Positions 16,673 through 26,564 are shown, counted from the first letter of the stretch. The stretch: DNA of 64,000 nt from JAPOVO01 sp026708165 (GCA_965208775.1 OZ242360.1:1178001-1242000); one strand, 5' to 3'. Notes: generated by a model from the letters alone, not told the origin. A program made the numbers and translations.

Positions 16673-16855
16673 GTGAGCGAAGCTAAACAGGACACTGCGC
16701 CAATGCGCGACGGCGAGACTACCGACGGAAGATGCCAGGCTTGTAAGACCGAAACCACCATGCGGTTTCGGATCAAGTCTTCCTGGTTCGGCATGAAGAA
16801 GAAGGAGTTTTGGGCCTGCACCAGGTGTGGAAATATGCAGGACAATTTGTCCTAG
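16673..16855 (+). CDS. Small zinc-ribbon protein, unknown function
   Basis: A 60-residue protein from a GTG at 16673, with GGGAG about 10 bases upstream. It carries CQACKTET and CTRCGNMQ, a two-knuckle zinc ribbon around a Lys/aromatic stretch (RFRIKSSWFGMKKKEFW). It resembles small nucleic-acid- or partner-binding ribbon proteins. It is one of four such small proteins in the window. Function unknown. Confidence 0.6.
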   Translation: MSEAKQDTAPMRDGETTDGRCQACKTETTMRFRIKSSWFGMKKKEFWACTRCGNMQDNLS

Positions 16856-16973
16856 CTACTACCCGCGCCGCCCAGACTCGAACTCCATGCGACCGTTGCG
16901 CAACAGTTCTAACATGCGCGTTGCGTAAGCAACCCGACTTCAACCGTTTATCCCGAGTGGGCGGCTACCCCGC

Positions 16974-17885
16974 TTGATCGACGCCATCATTGACACCGAT
17001 CCCGGAATCGACGACGCGCTGGCGATATTGCTGGCCCTCAAGTCCGGGCGGTTTCGCGTGCACGCCATGACCACTGTCGCGGGGAACTCCCCAATTGAGG
17101 ACACCACCGCAAACGCCGAGTTCCTGCTTGCCCTCGCCGGTCGCAACGACATACCGCTCTATACCGGCGCTCGCAAGCCGCTGCGGCGCGACCTGGAAAC
17201 AGCTCCGGTACACGGAAAGGGCGGACTGGCCGGGCTCAGACAGGACCGCCCCACGAGCCTCACCGACGACGCGGCGGCCCGAATCGTCGAGATCGTCCGC
17301 AATTCCAAGCAGCCGATCACCCTCATAGCGCTCGGCCCTTTGACCAATGTCGCGCAGGCGATCCTGCTGGACGCCGAAGCCATGTCCCGAGTCCGGGAAA
17401 TAGTGGTGATGGGGGGAACGTTCGTGGGACCGGGCAACATGCCCCACGGATCGGAATTCAACATATACGTGGACCCCGAGGCCGCGGATATTGTCTTCCA
17501 GTTCCCGGTCCGCACGGCGGTCGTGCCTCTCGAAGTATGCGACCCTCTCAAGTTTCACAGCAACTACTTCGAGGCGCTGTGCGACGAGGACATCCGGCGG
17601 CCCGTCATCCGGATGATGAGCGGGTTCTACGAGACCCTGCTGGAACTGAAACAAGAGGCGGGCGTCGCGTTGTACGACCCAATCACGGTCTACTACGCGA
17701 TCAATCCGGGCGCGTTCGAGCTGACGCCCCGGCGAATCAGCGTCGGACTCGACGATTCCACGGATCGGGGGCGCACCACTGGCAGGCCGGTGCCAGAGGG
17801 CGAGCCGAGCGACCTCAACTTCGTCGCCGGGTCGCTGGACCTCCAGGCGTTCCGGCGAGACTTCATCGAGATGCTCAACGGCTAG
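16974..17885 (+). CDS. Inosine/uridine-preferring nucleoside hydrolase
   Basis: Cleaves the N-glycosidic bond of ribonucleosides for base salvage. The 303 residues start at TTG with the calcium-binding DTDPGIDDA motif (about 7-15), followed by TTVAGNSPIEDTTANA, ALGPLTNVAQAI, VVMGGTFVGPGNMPHGSEFNIYVDPEAA and LYDPITVYYAINP, all in family order. Length and motifs are normal. It stands between the zinc-ribbon gene and uvrA with about 80-118 base gaps and may be its own transcription unit. Confidence 0.92.
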   Translation: MIDAIIDTDPGIDDALAILLALKSGRFRVHAMTTVAGNSPIEDTTANAEFLLALAGRNDIPLYTGARKPLRRDLETAPVHGKGGLAGLRQDRPTSLTDDAAARIVEIVRNSKQPITLIALGPLTNVAQAILLDAEAMSRVREIVVMGGTFVGPGNMPHGSEFNIYVDPEAADIVFQFPVRTAVVPLEVCDPLKFHSNYFEALCDEDIRRPVIRMMSGFYETLLELKQEAGVALYDPITVYYAINPGAFELTPRRISVGLDDSTDRGRTTGRPVPEGEPSDLNFVAGSLDLQAFRRDFIEMLNG

Positions 17886-17966
17886 ACAGGTCTCAGTCCC
17901 CTAGAACGGAACGCAACACCGAGCGCGCGCTCCGAGGCCCAAACGCGATAAAATGCGCGTTCTGCC

Positions 17967-20900
17967 ATGCGAAAGATATCTGTCCGGGGCGCCAGCGAAA
18001 ACAACCTCCAGGGGTTGGATCTCGACATCCCTCACGAGGCCCTGACCGTCATCTCCGGTCTCAGCGGTTCGGGTAAGTCCTCGCTCGCGTTCGACACGAT
18101 CTTTCGAGAAGGCCAGCGCCGTTACATCGAGTCGCTGTCCTCCTACGCCCGGCAGTTCCTCGGCCAGATGGAGCGCCCCCGCGTCGATCACATCGAGGGA
18201 CTTTCGCCCGCGGCGGCGATCGACCAGCGGTCGGCCAACCGCAACCCTCGGTCCACCGTCGGGACGATCACCGAAGTCAGCGACTATCTGCGGCTCCTCT
18301 TCGCCCGGATCGGTCAGGTCCACTGCTATCGCTGCGATACGCGGATTCGCCCCCAGACCGTGGGGCAAATCGTCGACCACCTGCTCGAAACCGGCGGCGG
18401 CGAAATGGCGCTGATACTGGCCCCCGTCGTGCGCCATCGCAAGGGCGAGCACACAGAGCTGATCGCTCAGTGGCGGCGCGGCGGATACGTTCGGGCCAGA
18501 TTCGACGGCGTGGTTCACCGCCTCGACGAGGCCCCCAGGCTCGCGCGCACCAAGTGGCACGACATCGAAGTAGTTGTCGATCGAATCAGAATCGCCGAGG
18601 GCAATCGGGAACGGATCACCGACTCCGTCGAGACCGCGACCGAGCTTGCCGACGGAATGGTGATCAGTTCAACCAAAGCCGGCGACGAACTGCTGAGCTC
18701 GAAATACGGCTGTCCCGGCTGCGGCGCCAGCGTCGAACCGCCCGAACCAGCCTCATTCAGCTTCAATAGCCGCCGAGGCTCGTGCCGCACGTGCCAGGGG
18801 CTGGGCCGGGTGCTCGATCTCGATCCCGACAAGCTGATCCGGGACCCCGAGCTGAGCATCAGGGACGGCGCCATCGCTCTCACCAACAACTCCGGCTACA
18901 CGCTCTACGCGCGGATGCCTATGCGTAGCTGGGAGCGGCTCGCCAGGGCGTTCGAATTCAGTATCGACACGCCCTGGAAGGACCTTTCGGACGAGCAGCG
19001 CGACGTGATTCTGTACGGGTCCCGCCGGCGCAAGTCCGCCCGTACGCAGTCAGCGGAAGGTGAGAGCGGCGCTGTAGAGCGCGCCTGGCGCGGATTGATC
19101 CCCCTCCTGCGGCGGAGATCGAAGTCGGGCCGCGTGGAGTGGGCGCACAAGCTTGTCTCCCATCGAACCTGTCAGACCTGCAACGGCGCGCGATTGCGCG
19201 CCGAGAGTCTCAGTGTCCGGTTTCAGGGGCTCAGCATCGCCCAGGTCAACGCCATGCCCGTCGCAAAGGCGCGCGCGTTCCTCAAGTCGTCGGAACTTCA
19301 GCCACGCGAAGCCAGGATCGCCGACCAGATTCTCCGCGAGATCGACCTCCGGCTCGACTTCCTCGAACGGGTGGGGCTTTCCTATCTGACCCTCGACCGT
19401 AGCGCCGATAGTCTGGCCGGCGGCGAGGCTCAGCGAATCCGGCTCGCCGCGCAGATAGGCGCGGGACTCGAAGGAGTCCTCTACGTCCTCGACGAACCAT
19501 CCGTTGGCCTTCACCACAGGGACAACGCCGGACTACTTCGCACGCTCGGCGCGCTGCGCAGCCGGGGCAATACCGTGCTCGTCGTCGAGCACGACGAGTC
19601 GACCATCAGGAGCGCCGACCACGTAGTGGATATCGGCCCCGCGGCGGGCAACGAGGGCGGTCTTGTCGTCGCCGAGGGAAGCCCGGACGCAGTCGCAACC
19701 AGCGATTCGCCCACCGGACGCTACCTGCGAGGCGCCGACGCCATTCCGATTCCAAAACGGCGTCCGGGCAATGGCAGGTCGCTCTCGATTCTGGGCGCCG
19801 GGCAGCACAACCTGAAGAACATAGACGTGGCTTTCCCGTTGGGAATGCTCATCTGCGTCACCGGCGTTTCGGGATCGGGGAAGTCGACCCTGGTCGACGA
19901 CATTCTCAAGCGCGCCCTGGCGGCGGCACTGCACGGCGCCCAGGCCGCGCCCGGAATCCACGACCGCATTACTGGAATCGAGAACGTCGAGAAGGTCATC
20001 GAGATTGATCAGTCTCCCATAGGTAGAAATCCAAGATCGAACCCCGCGACCTATTCGGGCGTGTTCGACCACATACGAGACCTCTTCCACAAGCTTCCCG
20101 AGGCGCGGGCCAGGGGCTACAGGCCAGGCAGATTCAGCTTCAACGTAAAAGGCGGACGCTGCGAAGCGTGCGAAGGCCGGGGGGCCTTGCTGGTTGAAAT
20201 GCAATTCATGGGCGACGTGGAAATCGTCTGCGAAGCCTGCGGCGGCAGCCGGTTCAATCGCCAGACGCTTGGAGTCAGCTACAAGGGCAAGTCCATAGCC
20301 GACGTTCTCGCCCTCAGGGTCAGCGACGCTCTGGAGTTCTTCGAGAACATCCCTCGCATCCACCGAATCCTGCAAACCATGGTCGACGTTGGACTTGGAT
20401 ACGTTCCGCTTGGGCAGTCCTCCACCACCCTCTCCGGAGGAGAGGCGCAGCGTCTCAAGCTCAGCTCGCAGCTCGCGCGCCCCCCGTCGGGCCACACGCT
20501 GTACATCCTGGATGAGCCGACCACCGGCCTGCACTTTTACGACGTCAAGCGGCTCGTCGATGTGCTTCAACGTCTGGTCGACGGCGGCAATACGGTCATC
20601 GTCGTCGAGCACAATCCCGAAATCATCAAGATCACCGATTGGATAATCGATCTGGGGCCGGAAGGCGGCGACGAAGGCGGCTATCTGGTCGCCGCCGGCA
20701 CGCCGGAAGACGTGGCCCTCGCGCGCGGGTCCCATACCGGCGAAATGCTCGCCGAGGTATTCGCCGGCAACCCGCTCGGAACCTCCGCCAATGGCGCGGC
20801 GGCCCCCGCGGCGGACTCCGAGGAGGGCATGTTAACGGTCGTCAAAGCGCGCAAGCACAATCTGAACAGCGTCAGCGTCAAGATTCCCAAGGAAAAGCTG

Positions 20901-23714
20901 ACAGTAGTCACCGGCGTTTCCGGCTCTGGCAAGTCCACCCTCGCGATGGAGACGATCTTCTCCGAGGGCCAGCGGCGGTTCGTTGAATGCCTCTCCTCAT
21001 ACGCGCGGCAGTTCCTCGGCCGGCTCGAGGACGCCGAGGTGGAGTCCATTAGCGGCCTCGCGCCCGCCATAGCCATCGGTCAAGAGAACCTCACCCGAAC
21101 CCCGCGTTCGCTCGTCGCCACCGCCACTGAGATATACGACTATCTGCGTGTTCTCTATTCGCGGGCGGGCAGGCCCCACTGTCCCAACGGCCACGGTCCG
21201 ATTGCCGGTATGACCTCCAGGGAGATCATCGAGGCCGTGGCGAACCTGGGAGACGGCAACAGGATCAACATCATCACGCCCGCCTCCCACAACCCTGAGG
21301 ATGTCGAAGACCCTTCGGCCTATCTGCGGTCACTGCTCAAGGAGGGATTCGTCAGGGTCCGCATCGGCGACCGCCCTCTGGACCTCTCGGCGGGAGTGCC
21401 TTCAGACGGCGGATTCGAGCTCTCTGAAGTCGAGCTGGTCGTCGACCGCCTCGTGATACGGTCCGATTCGCTCGACCGGCTGGGCGACTCGGTCGAGCTT
21501 GCGCTGGCCAGGGGCGGCGGACGAATGTTCGCCGAAGTCGTCAACCGCGACGGCTCCGTGCGGCGGCGGGTCGCCTTCAGTTCCAGGCCCGTATGCGCGA
21601 TCTGCGAGTCCGCGCTCGATGGTCCGCTGACCCCGCGGCATTTCTCCTTCAACGCCTACACCGGGGCCTGTCAGGCGTGCGACGGGCTTGGCTCCGCCAG
21701 AACTTTCGACCGTGACCTCGTCGTCCCCGATCCTTCCAAGAGCTACGCCGAGGGCGCCATCGCGTTTCTCGATTCAGACCCCATCAGCTCGTGGTGGGGT
21801 CGATGGGTGATGGCCTTGGCGGAGCACTTTGCCTTCGATCCGTACATGCCTTGGAGCACCCTGTCCGAAGAGGTCCAGTCAGCAGTGCTCTACGGGACCG
21901 GCGACACGCCGATCAAGCGCGTCTTCCAGCGTGACAGCGATGACTACGATTCACGCACCGTGCGGATGGAGACATGGGAAGGGTTCATTCCGATCTTCGC
22001 GCGCTGGTACGAGCGGACCAGGAACACCGGTCGGCAGGACTTTTTCGAGAGTTTCATGCGCGAGCAGATCTGTGAGGAGTGCGGCGGCGCGCGCTTGCAG
22101 CCGATGGTCCGGTCCGTGCGGTTCGTCGACAAGACGGTATCCGAGGTGCTCGACATGAGCATCGCCGAAGCCAAAGACTTCTTCAAAGGCGTCGCCGATG
22201 ATCCGGAGGGCTTGGGACTGAGCGGGAACGAGGCCGAGATCGCCGAGACGCCGCTGATCGAGATCACCAACCGCTTGCAGTTCCTCGACGACGTAGGCGT
22301 CGGCTACCTGACCCTTAACCGTCCCACCGCCTCGCTCTCCGGCGGAGAAGCTCAGCGAATCCGGCTCGCGACCCAGGTGGGTACCCGGCTGGTGGGCGCA
22401 CTCTACGTTCTGGACGAGCCTTCCATAGGACTCCATCCGCGTGACATCGGACGCCTGCTCTCGTCGCTTAAGCGGCTGCGCGACCTCGGAAATACGGTGA
22501 TCGTGATCGAGCATGACGAAGAGACCATGCGAATGGCCGACCACCTCATCGACCTCGGTCCCGGACCCGGCGAGCGCGGCGGCCACGTCGTCGCCGAAGG
22601 GACGCTCGACGACATCCTCGAGTCGCCGGACTCCATAACCGGTCAGGCGCTCCGCCACGACGTCTTCCTGCACCGCGTCAAGATGATGCCCCGCATGAAG
22701 TCCGGCGACCTGGAAGTGATAGGCGCTCGGGCGAACAATCTCAAGAACATCGACGTTGCATTCCCCGTCGGGTGCTTTACGGCAGTAACCGGAGTATCGG
22801 GATCCGGCAAGAGCACTCTGGTCGACACCATCGTGCGGCGTGCGCTGCGGAACCGGATTCATGGAGCCAGAGAGTTTCCCGGAGAGCATTCGCGAATCGA
22901 AGGCGCCGGCTTCTTTAGCAAGGTTGTGGTTGTCGACCAGTCTCCCATCGGCAGGTCCGCGCGGTCTTGCCCCGCCACCTACATAGGCGTATTCGACGAG
23001 ATTCGCGCCCTGTACGCCAGACTGCCCGACGCCAAGGCGCTCGGATTTGGTGTAAGGCGGTTCAGCTTCAACGAGGGGCCGGGGAAATGCCCCGCCTGTC
23101 GCGGGGAGGGCTATCAGCGAATCTCGATGCAGTTCCTCGCCGACGTTCAGGTTCTATGCGACGCCTGTGGCGGCAAGCGCTACAACGCGCAGACGAGAAG
23201 GGTCAAGTTCCGCGGTCTCGACATTTCCGACGTTCTGGAGCTCTCGGCCGAGCAGGCCCTCGAGCATTTCGACTCCATGCCGCGAATCAGGCGTAATCTG
23301 CAAGTCCTGTGCGGAGTCGGGCTTGGCTACATTCGCCTGGGTCAGGCCGCAACCGGACTGTCCGGAGGCGAAGCCCAGCGCATCAAGCTGGCCGCCGAGC
23401 TTAGCCGTTCCGCGACGGGAGACACCCTTTACCTGCTCGATGAGCCTACCGTCGGCCTCCACGCCGCCGACGTGAAGGTCCTCGTCGACGTACTCGATAA
23501 GCTGGTCGAGGAAGGCAACACGGTCGTGGTCGTCGAACACGATCTCGGAGTAATCGCTCAGGCCGACCATGTAATCGATCTGGGGCCGGAAGGCGGCGAC
23601 GCGGGCGGATACGTCGTCGCCTCAGGCACCCCCAAGGAGCTATCGAAAAACAACGAGTCCTACACCGGCCTGCACCTGCGGCGTCTCATCGACCGCATAA
23701 ACGCCGCAGCCTAG
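17967..23714 (+). CDS. uvrA: Tandem double-length excinuclease subunit UvrA
   Basis: Damage-recognition ATPase of nucleotide excision repair. At 1915 residues it is twice normal length (about 940): two full UvrA sequences joined near residue 945-955 by an Ala/Gly-rich linker (SANGAAAPAADSEEG). Each half has two ABC domains, so four Walker A motifs are present (GLSGSGKSSLAFD, GVSGSGKSTLVDD, GVSGSGKSTLAME, GVSGSGKSTLVDT). Four signatures (LAGGEAQRIRLA or LSGGEAQR variants) and four LDEP Walker B motifs follow. Zinc modules are retained in both halves (CPGC/CRTC and CEAC/CEAC; CAIC/CQAC and CPAC/CDAC). No ATPase motif is degraded. UvrA acts as a dimer, so this looks like a covalent dimer; long UvrAs exist in Chlamydia and Planctomycetes. 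Confidence 0.95.
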   Translation: MRKISVRGASENNLQGLDLDIPHEALTVISGLSGSGKSSLAFDTIFREGQRRYIESLSSYARQFLGQMERPRVDHIEGLSPAAAIDQRSANRNPRSTVGTITEVSDYLRLLFARIGQVHCYRCDTRIRPQTVGQIVDHLLETGGGEMALILAPVVRHRKGEHTELIAQWRRGGYVRARFDGVVHRLDEAPRLARTKWHDIEVVVDRIRIAEGNRERITDSVETATELADGMVISSTKAGDELLSSKYGCPGCGASVEPPEPASFSFNSRRGSCRTCQGLGRVLDLDPDKLIRDPELSIRDGAIALTNNSGYTLYARMPMRSWERLARAFEFSIDTPWKDLSDEQRDVILYGSRRRKSARTQSAEGESGAVERAWRGLIPLLRRRSKSGRVEWAHKLVSHRTCQTCNGARLRAESLSVRFQGLSIAQVNAMPVAKARAFLKSSELQPREARIADQILREIDLRLDFLERVGLSYLTLDRSADSLAGGEAQRIRLAAQIGAGLEGVLYVLDEPSVGLHHRDNAGLLRTLGALRSRGNTVLVVEHDESTIRSADHVVDIGPAAGNEGGLVVAEGSPDAVATSDSPTGRYLRGADAIPIPKRRPGNGRSLSILGAGQHNLKNIDVAFPLGMLICVTGVSGSGKSTLVDDILKRALAAALHGAQAAPGIHDRITGIENVEKVIEIDQSPIGRNPRSNPATYSGVFDHIRDLFHKLPEARARGYRPGRFSFNVKGGRCEACEGRGALLVEMQFMGDVEIVCEACGGSRFNRQTLGVSYKGKSIADVLALRVSDALEFFENIPRIHRILQTMVDVGLGYVPLGQSSTTLSGGEAQRLKLSSQLARPPSGHTLYILDEPTTGLHFYDVKRLVDVLQRLVDGGNTVIVVEHNPEIIKITDWIIDLGPEGGDEGGYLVAAGTPEDVALARGSHTGEMLAEVFAGNPLGTSANGAAAPAADSEEGMLTVVKARKHNLNSVSVKIPKEKLTVVTGVSGSGKSTLAMETIFSEGQRRFVECLSSYARQFLGRLEDAEVESISGLAPAIAIGQENLTRTPRSLVATATEIYDYLRVLYSRAGRPHCPNGHGPIAGMTSREIIEAVANLGDGNRINIITPASHNPEDVEDPSAYLRSLLKEGFVRVRIGDRPLDLSAGVPSDGGFELSEVELVVDRLVIRSDSLDRLGDSVELALARGGGRMFAEVVNRDGSVRRRVAFSSRPVCAICESALDGPLTPRHFSFNAYTGACQACDGLGSARTFDRDLVVPDPSKSYAEGAIAFLDSDPISSWWGRWVMALAEHFAFDPYMPWSTLSEEVQSAVLYGTGDTPIKRVFQRDSDDYDSRTVRMETWEGFIPIFARWYERTRNTGRQDFFESFMREQICEECGGARLQPMVRSVRFVDKTVSEVLDMSIAEAKDFFKGVADDPEGLGLSGNEAEIAETPLIEITNRLQFLDDVGVGYLTLNRPTASLSGGEAQRIRLATQVGTRLVGALYVLDEPSIGLHPRDIGRLLSSLKRLRDLGNTVIVIEHDEETMRMADHLIDLGPGPGERGGHVVAEGTLDDILESPDSITGQALRHDVFLHRVKMMPRMKSGDLEVIGARANNLKNIDVAFPVGCFTAVTGVSGSGKSTLVDTIVRRALRNRIHGAREFPGEHSRIEGAGFFSKVVVVDQSPIGRSARSCPATYIGVFDEIRALYARLPDAKALGFGVRRFSFNEGPGKCPACRGEGYQRISMQFLADVQVLCDACGGKRYNAQTRRVKFRGLDISDVLELSAEQALEHFDSMPRIRRNLQVLCGVGLGYIRLGQAATGLSGGEAQRIKLAAELSRSATGDTLYLLDEPTVGLHAADVKVLVDVLDKLVEEGNTVVVVEHDLGVIAQADHVIDLGPEGGDAGGYVVASGTPKELSKNNESYTGLHLRRLIDRINAAA

Positions 23715-23831
23715 CTCCACGCCATCGCCCCTAGGGTACGATTGACCCGCGAACCAACCCGGCGCACACAAACGCGTTCTGGTTCCACGGACTTTGAACA
23801 CAATCGGATTCAGCGAGCGTAATACCTGAAG

Positions 23832-24602
23832 ATGCGGACCCCACTCGTAGCCGGCAACTGGAAGATGAACACCACCATCTCAGGCGCCGTCGCGCTCGCC
23901 GGTGAAGTTGCCGCTGGCGTCGAGCGCATGGCGGCCGTGGACGTAGCCGTCTACCCTTCGTTCGTCGCCTTGCAGGCCGTGGCGCGCGCGCTGCACGGAA
24001 CTCGGACGTCCGTCGGCGCTCAGAACATGCACTTCGAGGAGTCCGGTGCTTTCACCGGCGAGGTATCCCCGACCATGCTCGACGGAGTCGCGACCTCCGT
24101 AATCCTCGGTCACTCCGAGCGGCGGCATATCTTCGGCGAGCCCGACGAGCTGGTGGCCCGCAAAGTGAGGTCCGCGTTCGACCACGGGCTTACCCCTGTG
24201 TTTTGCGTCGGCGAGCAGCTTGCGGAACGCGAGTCGGGCCGCACCGAAGAAGTGGTGGGCAGCCAGGTCGGATCCGTCGTTGGCCAGATCGGTCCCGCCG
24301 AGGCCGCCCGCATGATCGTCGCCTACGAGCCGGTCTGGGCCATCGGCACCGGCGTCAACGCCACGCCCGACCAAGCCGAGGACGCCTGCGCCTTCATCCG
24401 CAGTCTGATCGACGGCTCGTTCGGCCAAGAAGCCGCCGGACGCGTCCGAGTCCTTTACGGAGGCAGCGTCAACACCGGAAACTGGGACGAGATCACCCGA
24501 CGGAAAAACGTCGATGGCGCGCTCGTCGGCGGCGCGAGCCTCAATGCCCCCGATTTTGTGCGTTTGGTCGACATAACCCGCGACGCGCTCCCCGCCGACT
24601 GA
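23832..24602 (+). CDS. tpiA: Triosephosphate isomerase
   Basis: Glycolytic enzyme interconverting dihydroxyacetone phosphate and glyceraldehyde-3-phosphate. The 256 residues have the substrate Lys in GNWKMNTT, the catalytic His in ILGHSERRHIFGE, the catalytic Glu in AYEPVWAIGTG and the phosphate loop VLYGGSVN. Length and motifs are normal. It follows uvrA after 117 bases and stands alone, without gapA or pgk in view. Confidence 0.97.
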   Translation: MRTPLVAGNWKMNTTISGAVALAGEVAAGVERMAAVDVAVYPSFVALQAVARALHGTRTSVGAQNMHFEESGAFTGEVSPTMLDGVATSVILGHSERRHIFGEPDELVARKVRSAFDHGLTPVFCVGEQLAERESGRTEEVVGSQVGSVVGQIGPAEAARMIVAYEPVWAIGTGVNATPDQAEDACAFIRSLIDGSFGQEAAGRVRVLYGGSVNTGNWDEITRRKNVDGALVGGASLNAPDFVRLVDITRDALPAD

Positions 24603-24690
24603 CCCGCCCAGCACCCCCCGGCGCGACTGGAGCCGTTGGCTAAACCGTCACTCCCGACCACATCCCCCAGGCCAACACCCGCCACGAACC

Positions 24691-24916
24691 GTCATTCCGG
24701 CGAAGCATGTCCCCGCGAAAGCGGGGAGCGGGAATCCATATCATCATTCCGACTCCGTAGGGGCGGTTCGCGAACCGCCCTCCTTCCGTTAGCCGGCCCC
24801 AACCGTCATTCCGGCGAAAAGCCTGCCCCCGGCTTGATCGGGGGCCGGAATCCAGTCCCCTCTCCCTTGACGGGAGAGGGTTAGAGCCTGCCCCGTACCC
24901 CGATACGGGGGTGAGG
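24691..24916. repeat. REP-like palindromic repeats, cluster 1
   Basis: The gene-free stretch 24603-24963 holds four elements. Type A (GTCATTCC...GGAATCCA with an internal hairpin) occurs at 24691-24737 and 24805-24854. Type B is a perfect 20-base palindrome, GGGCGGTTCG/CGAACCGCCC, at 24761-24780. Type D (24857-24916) has CCCTCTCCC...GGGAGAGGG followed by a CCCCGTA...TACGGGG hairpin. All types recur in the next two intergenic regions. Confidence 0.8.
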
Positions 24917-24963
24917 GTGACTCCATCGCTGGAACTCCGCCTCCGAATTATTCAAAACCCCGT

Positions 24964-25323
24964 CTAGGTAGTCTTCTCCCCGCGATCCGCCGCGTCGGGC
25001 CGGCTGTTTATGTAGTCGAGAAGGTCCCGCTTCAATATCCGCTTGCGGCTCTTGCCCCGGACCAGCGCCGGAAGCCGTCGCTCACGTATCAGCTTGTATA
25101 TCTCCGAGTGTGAAAGGCTCAGGTGGCGGGCGACTTCGGCCACCGTCATTTCGGGTCCCGCCGGATTTTGATATAGCTCCAGCTCCGACTCCAGGATGCG
25201 TATCGACCTGGGAGTTATCTTTATCGCCGGCAGGTTTCCCCTGTATATCTGGGCATAGACCGCCGACTCCGCCATGCCGAGACGTTGCGCGACTTCCCTC
25301 ACGGTCAGAAGCACCGGCAACAT
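24964..25323 (-). CDS. Tandem excisionase-type (HTH_17) DNA-binding protein
   Basis: A 119-residue protein built of two MerR/excisionase-like winged helices. The first is LLTVREVAQRLGMAESAVYAQI with GNLPAIKITPRSIRILESEL. The second is MTVAEVARHLSLSHSEIYKLI with RLPALVRGKSRKRILKRDLL. Each copy ends in the strand-helix that usually reads RIRREDLxxYL. Single-domain versions are phage excisionases or small regulators; a tandem form is less common. There is no integrase nearby, so a chromosomal regulator or nucleoid-type role is as likely. It is flanked on one side by the repeat cluster. Confidence 0.75.
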   Translation of the reverse strand: MLPVLLTVREVAQRLGMAESAVYAQIYRGNLPAIKITPRSIRILESELELYQNPAGPEMTVAEVARHLSLSHSEIYKLIRERRLPALVRGKSRKRILKRDLLDYINSRPDAADRGEKTT

Positions 25324-25480
25324 CGGTTACCATCCAGTCGAAATTCAGCGGCCGCGTGTACGCTAGGCGAATTCTAGTCGTTGTCTGTCACGGGCGGAGA
25401 GATCAACGCCCGCCGCCGCGCGGCGGCTTGGGATATTGATCTTATACTTTTCAAGGGCACGGTTACCCCGGAGGTGAAAC

Positions 25481-25699
25481 TTGCCGGAGAATGGTGAGAC
25501 ACGCCAGATCCACTGTCAATCGAACGTCTGCCGCGGACACCTTCGGACGGTCGAATACAGGCCGGTGGCGGACATGTTCAACTTCCTTCGCAGCGACGAC
25601 GAGAAGCTGATCGAAGGCCGGTGGCTCTGCAAGTACTGCGGCGAGGTCAAGCAGCCGTCCGAGTTGGACGGTTCGGGTGAAGAGGTCTTTTCCGCCTAG
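25481..25699 (+). CDS. Small cysteine-containing protein, unknown function
   Basis: A 72-residue protein from a TTG at 25481 preceded by GGAGGTG at good spacing, which supports translation. It has Cys residues in HCQSNVCRGH and CKYCGEVKQPSEL; the latter is a zinc-ribbon knuckle. Hydrophilic, with no membrane segment. Function unknown; it belongs to the same loose class as the other small ribbon proteins here. Confidence 0.55.
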   Translation: MPENGETRQIHCQSNVCRGHLRTVEYRPVADMFNFLRSDDEKLIEGRWLCKYCGEVKQPSELDGSGEEVFSA

Positions 25700-25743
25700 A
25701 CCGCTCCGCCAGCCCCCCGAACCGTCACTCGCGCCCTTTACTC

Positions 25744-26416
25744 GTCATTCCCGCGAAAGCGGGAATCCATCCCCTCTCTCGTCTAGGTCTAACTGTCATT
25801 CCGAGCGAAGTCGAGGAATCTCGCATCCCGTCGCCATCGCCTTTCGTCATTCCGACTTTGTAGGGGCGGTTCGCGAACCGCCCTCCCTCAGCCAGCCGCC
25901 CCGAACCTGTCAATACGACCGCCCCAACCGTCACTCCCGCCCTTTACTCGTCATTCCCGCGAAAGCGGGAATCCATCCCTCTATCGTCTAGGTCTAACGG
26001 TCATTCCGAGCGAAGCCGAGGAATCTCCACCCCGCCATCCAACCCGTATGCCGTACACCCTAAGCCTGTGACGAAGAGAAATCAGCCATTCTGTCCCCTC
26101 TCCCTTGATGGGAGAGGGTTAGAGCCTGCCCCGTACCCCGATACGGGGGTGAGGATGTCTCCATCGCTGATACTCCGCCTTCGGATTATCCAAAGGCCTC
26201 GTCTCGGGAATCTCCGCCCCCCATCCAACCCCTATGCCGTGCACCCTGAGCCTGCCCTGAGCTTGTCGAAGGGGAGCGAGCCACGTCCCTCAAGCCAACC
26301 CCGGCCACGAACCGTCATTCCAGCCTTCTCTGTCATTCCGAGCGAAGCCGAGGAATCTCCGCCCCGCCATCCAACCCGATCCACTCCCATCCGTAGGGGC
26401 GGTTCGCGAACCGCCC
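25744..26416. repeat. REP-like palindromic repeats, cluster 2
   Basis: The gene-free stretch 25700-26642 is filled with repeats. Type A (GTCATTCCCGCGAAAGCGGG AATCCA) lies at 25744-25769 and 25950-25975. Type B palindromes lie at 25864-25883 and 26397-26416. Type C (GTCATTCCGAGCGAAG, then a GAGGAATCTC end) lies at 25795-25822, 26000-26027 and 26332-26359. Type D lies at 26095-26154. A further GAGCCTGCCCTGAGCTTGTC motif is at about 26250-26270. Open frames here are by-products of the repeats. Confidence 0.8.
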
Positions 26417-26535
26417 TCCTTCCCCCAGCCGTGCCCGGCCAACCACTCAGAACCTCCAACCTCATCCCACGCACAACAATCGAGACGCAATCGGAGCTCA
26501 CCTACACCCCGTTTACCCCATCGTCAAATACTCTG

Positions 26536-26564
26536 TTTTCAAAGTTCACAGGGTAATTTTCAAA
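26536..26564. repeat. 21-bp-phased TTTTCAAA direct repeat, copy 1
   Basis: TTTTCAAAG occurs at 26536 and again at 26557, exactly 21 bases apart, with GTTCACAGGGTAA between. A copy with one mismatch in 29 bases lies at 46700-46728. Both copies sit downstream of the stop codon of a minus-strand gene. Two helical turns between repeats suggest a protein-binding site. Confidence 0.6.

Noticed and set aside
26068..26556. 162-codon plus-strand frame
   Set aside because: Made of REP-like repeats translated in frame; low complexity, no domain.
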